DNA of 64,000 nucleotides, from contig JAAYKJ010000215.1 of NCBI GenBank assembly GCA_012522505.1, forward strand, positions 1 to 64,000, given 5' to 3'. Shown piece by piece: positions 58,317-64,000 of the stretch (position 1 is the stretch's first letter; each line of letters opens with the position of its first letter). The stretch is from Clostridiaceae bacterium. GTDB taxonomy: Bacteria > Bacillota > Clostridia > DSM-8532. The notes under the pieces were generated by a model. That model did no database searches. It was given only the letters and a program-made list of their open reading frames with translations, and was not told where the DNA came from. Made by a program: the position numbers and the translations under genes.

Positions 58317-58339
58317 TACATTGTTGCTTATGATGCTGC

Positions 58340-58427
58340 GCGGAAGTGGTGGAATTGGCAGACTCGCTAGATTCAGGTTCTAGTGTGCATCACGCACGTG
58401 CGGGTTCAAGTCCCGCCTTCCGCACCA
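58340..58427 (+). tRNA. tRNA-Leu (anticodon CAG)
   Basis: An 88-nt class II tRNA with encoded CCA. Acceptor GCGGAAG pairs with CTTCCGC. The D arm is TGGTGGAATTGGCAGACTCG. The anticodon loop TTCAGGT lies between TAGA and TCTA, giving CAG, which reads CUG. A long variable arm (GTGCATCACGCAC) and the T arm GGGTTCAAGTCCC follow. Confidence 0.96.
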
Positions 58428-58458
58428 AAAGACCGTCGATTATTTCGATGGTCTTTTT
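58428..58458 (+). terminator. intrinsic terminator of tRNA-Leu
   Basis: AAGACCGTCGA and TCGATGGTCTT pair over a five-base loop (one G-T) and are followed by T residues, directly after CCA. Confidence 0.9.
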
Positions 58459-58539
58459 AATATATATCTTCACAAGTGGAAGATATCGTGGAGCTGTCGT
58501 CGTGTCAAAAGATGCTCTGCGGGAAAACAATCAAGAACT

Positions 58540-58577
58540 AAAACAATCCCCGGTTCAGCTGAACCGGGGATTGTTTT
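58540..58577 (-). terminator. intrinsic terminator of the metal chaperone gene
   Basis: A perfect palindrome with arm AAACAATCCCCGGTTC around AGCTGAA, with A and T runs on both sides. It lies nine bases after the minus-strand stop at 58586 and is strong. Confidence 0.92.
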
Positions 58578-58585
58578 TGGCACTG

Positions 58586-58819
58586 TTATTTCGACTTTAC
58601 CTGCGACCTTTTAACTTCGTACCCAAGGTCCGTGATGGCCTTTTCCACATCCTCCACGGATAGCTTTTCATCATCAAAGTTAAACTTTGCCTTGCTGGAG
58701 TTGAACAACACCTTAATGCTTTCTTTTTCCACACCAGCCAATGACTTGATTGCGTTTTCAATCTTTTGCACGCAGGATGGACAAGTTAAGGTCTCGAGTT
58801 GAATCGTTGCTGTTTTCAT
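58586..58819 (-). CDS. heavy-metal-associated (HMA) domain protein, CopZ-like
   Basis: A 77-residue ferredoxin-fold metallochaperone with the metal-binding pair in LTCPSCVQKIENAI; the rest (GVEKESIKVLFNSSKAKFNF) follows the HMA pattern. It most likely hands a soft metal to the P1B ATPase encoded just upstream, which itself lacks an N-terminal HMA domain. AAGGAGATT precedes the ATG at 58819. It is the last gene of a three-gene operon. Confidence 0.87.
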   Translation of the reverse strand: MKTATIQLETLTCPSCVQKIENAIKSLAGVEKESIKVLFNSSKAKFNFDDEKLSVEDVEKAITDLGYEVKRSQVKSK

Positions 58820-58853
58820 TTTCAATCTCCTTTCTCACAATGGTTTGTAATCC

Positions 58854-60707
58854 TTACCGTAATTTGTACCGCAGCAATCGCATACCATTTAGGATGACCA
58901 CCAGAATGCTGGATTCATGCACCAGCATGCCAATGGACATATTCATCCACTCGCTGAAGAAGACAGCAGAAAGCAGGAACAGCACAACCCCGATAGCAAT
59001 AGCTATATTTTGCTTCATATTTCTGGCGGTGGCCTTTGCCAACCCCAAGGCATGTGGCAGGCGGCTGAAGTTTGAATTCATAAGCACCACATCGGAAGTC
59101 TCGATAGCCACATCTGTACCACTGCCCATAGCGATGCCAATTTGGGCCAACGCCAGCGAAGGACTGTCATTGACACCATCCCCCACGAAAGCGACTATTT
59201 GCCCCTCTTCCTCTATCAACTTCTTGATATAAGCTGCCTTATCCTCCGGCAGCATGTTGCCATGTGCCTCGGTTAAGCCCAGTTCTTGGCTTACTGCATC
59301 TACCGTTCCCTGGTTATCACCCGATAACATCACAAAGTTCTTCACGCCCAGTCTTCTCAACCTGCGCAGTTCTTCCTTCACACCCGGTCGGATCTGGTCG
59401 CGTATGCCCATCAGAATCTTCAATCTTCGGTCAACAGAAGTCAGCACGAGTGAGTTTCCGTTTCTTTCCATGCGGGCGATGTCGGCCTTGGCCTGCTCAC
59501 TGAGTACAACCTCTTCCCTTTCCATCATAGCTACATTGCCTACAGCAATTCGGTGTCCATTGACCGTGGCGGTAATGCCACCTCCCTTGACAACCTCTGT
59601 GTTCTCAACCGTCGACAGGGTGGTTTCACCGATTTTCTCCAGTATCGCTTTCGCCAGCGGATGGTCAGATTCGTTTTCAATGCTTGCAAGATATCCCAAA
59701 GCCTCTGGGATATTATCGCCGTAATACTCCTGTTCCGCTACCGATGGATTTCCCGCAGTCAGGGTCCCAGTCTTGTCGAATACCATGGTGTCAAGTCGGC
59801 TAAAATCTCCGATTACTTCACTGCCCTTGAGCAGCACCCCATGCCGCGCACCATTACCGATGCCGGCTACGTTGGATACGGGCACGCCGATGACCAAAGC
59901 GCCCGGGCATCCTAGAACAAGGATGATAATAGCCAGTTCAAAGTTGCGGGATATGATTCCGACCAAAATACCCAGCACAAGAACAGCGGGCGTATAGTAC
60001 TTGGAAAAGCGGTCGATAAAACGCTCCGCCTCTGATTTTGAGTCTTGTGCTTCCTCCACCAGTTCAATAATTTTGCCAAAGGTTGTGTCCTCGCCGACAC
60101 GGTCGGCAGCAATTTGAATGGTTCCGTTGTCCAGGATGGTGCCTGCGAATACCTGGGACCCCTTTTCTTTGGAAACTGGGAGGGATTCCCCGGTGATGCT
60201 GGCCTCATTGATGCTGCCCTCGCCTGATAAAACTGTGCCATCAACAGGTATTTTCATACCGGTTTTAACCAGTATAATATCGCCTACGTCTACTTCATCC
60301 ACGTCAACCTCTTCAAACTCGCCATTCTCCATTTGCTTCAAGGCACTTTCGGGTGCCATTTCTGTCAGTTCTTTAATGGCAGAGCGGGTTTTATTAAGCG
60401 TACGCTGCTCCAAATAAGCGCCGAACAAGAACAGGAAGGTAACAATGGCAGATTCTTCGAAGTTTCTTATGATAAATGCGCCAGCTACTGCAATGATGAC
60501 CAAAACATCAATGCTGACAACCTTTACTTTTAAAGCCTGATATGCCTGGATCGCAATAGGCGCAGCTCCTAAAACTGAAGCGATCGCCAAGGCCCAAACA
60601 GCCACAGCTTCGTTTTTAAAGGCCAGCGCACTGGTGAACCCAATCGCAATCAAAATGGCGCTCACAAACATGATGTAGTTTTTCTTGCTCAATATAGCTC
60701 TCTGCAT
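58854..60707 (-). CDS. heavy-metal P1B-type ATPase
   Basis: Exports a heavy-metal cation using ATP. The 617-residue protein has six to eight membrane helices, the actuator TGES (172-175), the intramembrane motif CPG (Cys267) in LVLGCPGALVIGVPVS, the phosphorylated Asp311 in DKTGTLTAGNP, SDHPLAKAIL (the HP motif), GDNQGTV and GDGVNDSPSLA. It has no N-terminal HMA domain. The CPG motif, in place of CPC, leaves metal specificity open; HESSILVVILNGMRL near the end recalls zinc/cadmium pumps. AAGGAGATG precedes the ATG. Confidence 0.92.
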   Translation of the reverse strand: MQRAILSKKNYIMFVSAILIAIGFTSALAFKNEAVAVWALAIASVLGAAPIAIQAYQALKVKVVSIDVLVIIAVAGAFIIRNFEESAIVTFLFLFGAYLEQRTLNKTRSAIKELTEMAPESALKQMENGEFEEVDVDEVDVGDIILVKTGMKIPVDGTVLSGEGSINEASITGESLPVSKEKGSQVFAGTILDNGTIQIAADRVGEDTTFGKIIELVEEAQDSKSEAERFIDRFSKYYTPAVLVLGILVGIISRNFELAIIILVLGCPGALVIGVPVSNVAGIGNGARHGVLLKGSEVIGDFSRLDTMVFDKTGTLTAGNPSVAEQEYYGDNIPEALGYLASIENESDHPLAKAILEKIGETTLSTVENTEVVKGGGITATVNGHRIAVGNVAMMEREEVVLSEQAKADIARMERNGNSLVLTSVDRRLKILMGIRDQIRPGVKEELRRLRRLGVKNFVMLSGDNQGTVDAVSQELGLTEAHGNMLPEDKAAYIKKLIEEEGQIVAFVGDGVNDSPSLALAQIGIAMGSGTDVAIETSDVVLMNSNFSRLPHALGLAKATARNMKQNIAIAIGVVLFLLSAVFFSEWMNMSIGMLVHESSILVVILNGMRLLRYKLR

Positions 60708-60746
60708 AACATCTCCTTCCCTCTTCTTGTCATGATTCATTTCTGC

Positions 60747-61049
60747 CTAAGAATGGTATGTCTTGTCCAGTTCGGCCAGCATGTTATATACCGCTTCATA
60801 GCTTTCGCAAACATCCGCCGGAACGGTGTAGTCGTCTGTTATTTTCCGAAGTGCGTCAAATTCTTCGCTTAGCATAGGCAGCGTCTCTCCCGCCTCGTTG
60901 ATTTTCTGATGGATCGTATCAAAAAGCCGATGCACATCGAGAAATTCAGGATGGTGTTTTCCATGAACCCTTGCGACAACAGGCACATATTGCTTAAGTG
61001 TCTGCAAATGCTTTACCAATACCTCATTAAACGCTTGCTTGTTTGCCAT
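60747..61049 (-). CDS. small hemerythrin/RIC-like protein
   Basis: A 100-residue helical protein, NEVLVKHLQTLKQYVPVVAR then VHGKHHPEFLDVHRLFDTIH, with a cluster of His and acidic residues (HGKHHPE) that could hold a di-iron centre as in hemerythrin-like iron-sulfur repair proteins. The similarity is from pattern only. It starts 40 bases before the P1B ATPase gene, so it is probably the first gene of the metal operon. Confidence 0.55.
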   Translation of the reverse strand: MANKQAFNEVLVKHLQTLKQYVPVVARVHGKHHPEFLDVHRLFDTIHQKINEAGETLPMLSEEFDALRKITDDYTVPADVCESYEAVYNMLAELDKTYHS

Positions 61050-61105
61050 CTCTCCTCCACTCCTTCTTTCTTATTTTTAACTTAGTCTAGCCCGGTTAAC
61101 CAAAA

Positions 61106-61206
61106 GATAATCGATCGAATACTCCTAAGCCCCCGTGGCCTAAAGGCCACGAATAGAGGAAGTTTTTTTCCGTTGTGGTGCACAATTCACGCAAGTGCCC
61201 ATGGAT
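61106..61206 (-). repeat. interspersed intergenic repeat, copy 7 (shortened)
   Basis: On the minus strand it reads GGCACTTGCGTGAATTGTGC, ACCACAACGG, then AAACTTCCTCTATTCGTGGC, CTTTAGGCCACGGGGGC and GAGTATTCGATCG. It keeps both ends of the family but lacks the middle. It lies between the small HHE-like gene and the EamA transporter gene. Confidence 0.72.
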
Positions 61207-61283
61207 TGATATCAGAAACAGAAATATGTAGTATGAACCAAACAATTAACAAAAGCATTAATGCTATATTGCAAAGTGCTGAT

Positions 61284-62183
61284 CTATATCACTTCAGACA
61301 GAGCCAGCATTATAATTCCCGACATAACAACTGCAATAATCCAATATTGTTTTTTCGTCAGTTTCTCTTTTAAAAAGATTCGTGACAACAGTACAGAGAA
61401 GACGCTGTACGATGCTATAAGCGGAGCAACAATAATGGCGTTTCGAGACATCGCAAAAACATAAAAAAACTGTCCAACAGTCTCGAAAAGAGCAGCAGCG
61501 CCCCTGTCTTTTTCTTTTCGCAGAACAAATTGCTCTTTTTTCACTTTTAGATAAATAAAAGCGAAGATCGCACATATAAAAAAAGTAAATTCGTAAGCCA
61601 AAAGCGCTTCATCTTCACCAATAAGCGACAGTTCATCAAGATAAACAGCATCCGCAAAGGTGCCCAATCCATCGATAACGCAATATAGGATCGGAAAGAT
61701 GAGCGCGATGAAACCCTTCTGGTATTTCTTGTCCTTTTCACTTAGTATCAGTGTTCTGTTCTTATCGTGTTTTTCAACTGCCGCAAGGGCAACGATTCCC
61801 AATGTGATAGTAATAATCGCGGTAATCTCCAAGTAACTTAACGAATGTGCAAAAACAACGTAGAGCAGAATAGCGGTAACCGCGCCTGAGGAGTTTTGCA
61901 CAGGTGAGGAGATCGACAATTCGATGTATCGAAGGCCTAAATACCCTATTGTCATCGATAAAATATACATAAATGAAACAGGGAAATAGACTATCAGGGA
62001 AACCGGAGAAAAAGCAATGCCTTTGACCAACATGTATCCAAAGCCATGGATTCCCATGACCAGCCCCACCATTATCACCGTTTTAATATGACTTACTTTA
62101 TCGTCGGATACCGCACCTTTTTTATAAAATAAATCAGCAAAAGCCCATGAAAAAGTCGTTAATAACGCAAAAACCAACCACAT
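61284..62183 (-). CDS. EamA/DMT-family transporter
   Basis: A 299-residue protein with ten predicted membrane helices in two homologous halves (LVFALLTTFSWAFADLFYKK at the start; ALIFPILYCVIDGLGTFADA opening the second). The last helices (APLIASYSVFSVLLSRIFLK and YWIIAVVMSGIIMLAL) match EamA repeats. The substrate cannot be inferred. AAAGGTAG precedes the ATG. It separates the metal operon from pglZ. Confidence 0.85.
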   Translation of the reverse strand: MWLVFALLTTFSWAFADLFYKKGAVSDDKVSHIKTVIMVGLVMGIHGFGYMLVKGIAFSPVSLIVYFPVSFMYILSMTIGYLGLRYIELSISSPVQNSSGAVTAILLYVVFAHSLSYLEITAIITITLGIVALAAVEKHDKNRTLILSEKDKKYQKGFIALIFPILYCVIDGLGTFADAVYLDELSLIGEDEALLAYEFTFFICAIFAFIYLKVKKEQFVLRKEKDRGAAALFETVGQFFYVFAMSRNAIIVAPLIASYSVFSVLLSRIFLKEKLTKKQYWIIAVVMSGIIMLALSEVI

Positions 62184-62372
62184 AAAATTCTACCTTTTAT
62201 CATTAATATTCGTATGTCCACAACACCTCATGCAGTATCATCCAAAGCCCTCGGTTTGATCTGCAATTGATATCAGCAAATAAATTGTTGAATCAACCTG
62301 TGCGCCTGTTTAGTCAATACATCTATTTATACCATTGTAACAAACACCTGAAACACATATTTGGCATCGTGC

Positions 62373-64000
62373 TTATCCAAAAAAGTCGAACTCATCCACT
62401 GCAAACGCGATATCAATCTGGAACTCCTCACGCTGCGGCAGTTGCGCCCCCGTTTCATCCGCGATGACAAGGTAGTAGGTTTCGGTGTTGCTGTATTTGA
62501 GGGATTTCAAATTGAAGCTGCAGCGAAACACCCGCTCCTGCCCATTATCACTGGTTTTGTCTGCAATGATTTTTTGGACATCGCTGATCTGTTTGCCGTT
62601 TTTGTCTGTGAAGTATAGCAAGTAAACAACTTCTTTACGATTATATCCGACTGGCTCCTTCTGATAGAAATTCAGCGAAAAAATCATATTACTGATTTTT
62701 CGACCCGCTGAGAGGAGGCTAACGGTTACTGGTTTCTTCTCGTATTTAAGTTTGTTTTGCCGATATTCCTTTGAATTGATACGAAGATGATGGTATTCGA
62801 TCACTGGAACCACCATCTCCTGCAGGCTGATGCCTCCATGCACAAAATTCAATCCTCCACCGCTCATCTTTATGCGGACATTCTCCCTCGGCGCATAGGC
62901 TTCAAATTCAGTCATATCGTGTAAAAACTTCACGGGCAGCAGGTAATCAGGCTTGGCACCGCGCTCCATTATAGCATACCTTCTGCCATACTCCACTTCC
63001 TGTCCCTTAAAGCTTTCCCTCCCCAACTTGGCATCCTCGTTAAGGGGGCTGTAAGTATATAGGAAGCCGTGATCGGCTGTGATGATGAAGTTAACGCCGC
63101 CAAACTCGTTGACAATGATGCGCACCAGGTTCTTGATTTCAGCAATGGCGGCATCACATGCGGAGAACACCAGATTATCGGATATATGGCTGGCTGCATC
63201 GATAGTGTCATGATAAATGTAGACTACCTCCTGGCCTTTAACCAAGCCACTGCGTTCATCACGTTTCATTCCTATCAGATTTTTATACTGTAAGACAACA
63301 CTCTTGGGGTTTCCCTTTTTCAGAATGTTTTCTCTGTTGCTACTTTCTGTGGATTGTCCGTCCGCAAGTACAACCAGCCTGTCGTTTCTTTTTTCCACCG
63401 TCAGCAGTTCATGCGGAAGAAGTGCTGCCATACCAAATTTGGTAATGGTGGGAAAGACAGCTTCACAGATGCTCAGTTTCACCTTGCTCTGTGTTTCCCT
63501 TCGCAGTTGTTCAGTCAAAGATACGGCTACATCATACCGCAAAGCATCCGAAATGATGACAAACATTTTGGTGCCAGCAGTCTTTATTTTTTTTGCATAG
63601 AAATCCGTCTGATGCGGTATTGCCAGAATGCGGCCATATTGTTTCAAGTCATCGGCACAGGCGTTCGACCAGTTGCTGCCAAGACGGCCCAGGAACCAAT
63701 GCGAGTAAAGGCCTTCAACCTTTTCCATTACGTTGTTGAACAGATCGCTGAGTGAGGGATGGTATCCCCTTAAACTTTCAGCAAAGCAAAGATGAAACTT
63801 CCTGTAGCAGGTATCCATCCAGTAGTAGATTTCGGTATACTCCTTCCATACCTCCTTTGGCTCTACAGTGTGGAAACCATTGGCGTGTTCCCTATAGAAA
63901 TCCAACATACAGGCGACCTGTAAAATACCTTCATAGTAATTTCTGAAGTCTTCATACCATACGCAGGTACGGCGCTTATCCACTGCCTGAATGATGGTCT
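62373..64000 (-). CDS. pglZ: BREX system alkaline phosphatase-like protein PglZ (5' end outside the window)
   Basis: Core protein of BREX phage defence. The frame is open to the window edge (542 codons visible) and ends at 62373. Before the central domain lies TIIQAVDKRRTCVWYEDFRN then YYEGIL, typical of PglZ. The phosphatase-like domain contains KMFVIISDALRYDVAVSLTE with the metal-binding Asp, VFPTITKFGMAALLP, YIYHDTIDAAS and FIITADHGFLYTYSPL. The C-terminus carries GGLNFVHGGISLQEMVVPVI, then a beta-rich tail. The other BREX genes (brxA, brxB, brxC, pglX) would be upstream, beyond position 64000. No brxL lies downstream within the window. Confidence 0.9.
   Translation of the reverse strand, partial: TIIQAVDKRRTCVWYEDFRNYYEGILQVACMLDFYREHANGFHTVEPKEVWKEYTEIYYWMDTCYRKFHLCFAESLRGYHPSLSDLFNNVMEKVEGLYSHWFLGRLGSNWSNACADDLKQYGRILAIPHQTDFYAKKIKTAGTKMFVIISDALRYDVAVSLTEQLRRETQSKVKLSICEAVFPTITKFGMAALLPHELLTVEKRNDRLVVLADGQSTESSNRENILKKGNPKSVVLQYKNLIGMKRDERSGLVKGQEVVYIYHDTIDAASHISDNLVFSACDAAIAEIKNLVRIIVNEFGGVNFIITADHGFLYTYSPLNEDAKLGRESFKGQEVEYGRRYAIMERGAKPDYLLPVKFLHDMTEFEAYAPRENVRIKMSGGGLNFVHGGISLQEMVVPVIEYHHLRINSKEYRQNKLKYEKKPVTVSLLSAGRKISNMIFSLNFYQKEPVGYNRKEVVYLLYFTDKNGKQISDVQKIIADKTSDNGQERVFRCSFNLKSLKYSNTETYYLVIADETGAQLPQREEFQIDIAFAVDEFDFFG

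Overview
The window looks like chromosomal DNA of an anaerobic, spore-forming Clostridia (Bacillota). Pyruvate:ferredoxin oxidoreductase at the left edge points to anaerobic metabolism. SpoIIIE/FtsK, the YtrH-YtrI pair and two tiny SEVLFFI-type membrane peptides point to sporulation. Strong AGGAGG-type ribosome sites, frequent TTG/GTG starts and gene pairs such as rny-ymdB and mltG-trmR-trhP are typical of Firmicutes. Almost everything is on the minus strand; the plus strand carries argG-argH, two tRNAs and the two small peptides. I cannot name the species.

Layout, left to right. 1-1141: 5' part of a pyruvate:ferredoxin oxidoreductase gene. 1447-1523: tRNA-Pro(GGG). 1961-3961: a GH120-type beta-xylosidase. 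4257-6343: YhaM-like nuclease and an HD-GYP protein. 6717-11612: hypothetical protein, phosphohexomutase pgcA, phosphodiesterase ymdB, RNase Y. 11871-18840: GGDEF/EAL membrane protein, TPR membrane protein, DNA translocase. 18962-21070: tyrA and aroF (aromatic amino acids). 21379-26500: xerD, nudF, rnhA, proC, ruvB, ruvA, followed by ruvC to 27018. 27362-29978: argG-argH with a promoter overlapped by tandem ARG boxes. 30051-34623: small hypothetical gene, polysaccharide deacetylase, corrinoid adenosyltransferase, membrane protein, two micro-genes, CDP-alcohol phosphatidyltransferase. 34613-42523: thioesterase, pfkA, small DUF2007-like gene, dnaE, CPBP protease, 5-formyl-THF cyclo-ligase. 42812-49140: zinc-ribbon protein, ytrI, ytrH, trhP, trmR, mltG, typA. 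49383-54154: transglutaminase / DUF58 / MoxR module. 54467-58032: murD, DD-carboxypeptidase, tcdA. 58340-58427: tRNA-Leu(CAG). 58586-64000: accessory-looking segment with a metal chaperone, P1B ATPase, small HHE-like protein, EamA transporter and, running off the right edge, pglZ of a BREX phage-defence locus.

Most of the window is housekeeping: DNA replication and repair (dnaE, ruvABC, xerD, rnhA, ftsK), RNA turnover (rny, yhaM), tRNA modification (trhP, trmR, tcdA), cell wall (murD, mltG, DD-carboxypeptidase, deacetylase), amino acids (arg, pro, aromatic) and glycolysis (pfkA, pgcA, PFOR).

The less ordinary signals are: a family of at least seven related intergenic repeats of up to about 185 bp at 1.8, 4.1, 36.5, 40.7, 41.8, 42.6 and 61.1 kb; the BREX edge; the tandem micro-genes at 33.5-33.9 kb; and an unannotated promoter-to-terminator interval at 30.4-30.7 kb that may encode a structured RNA.
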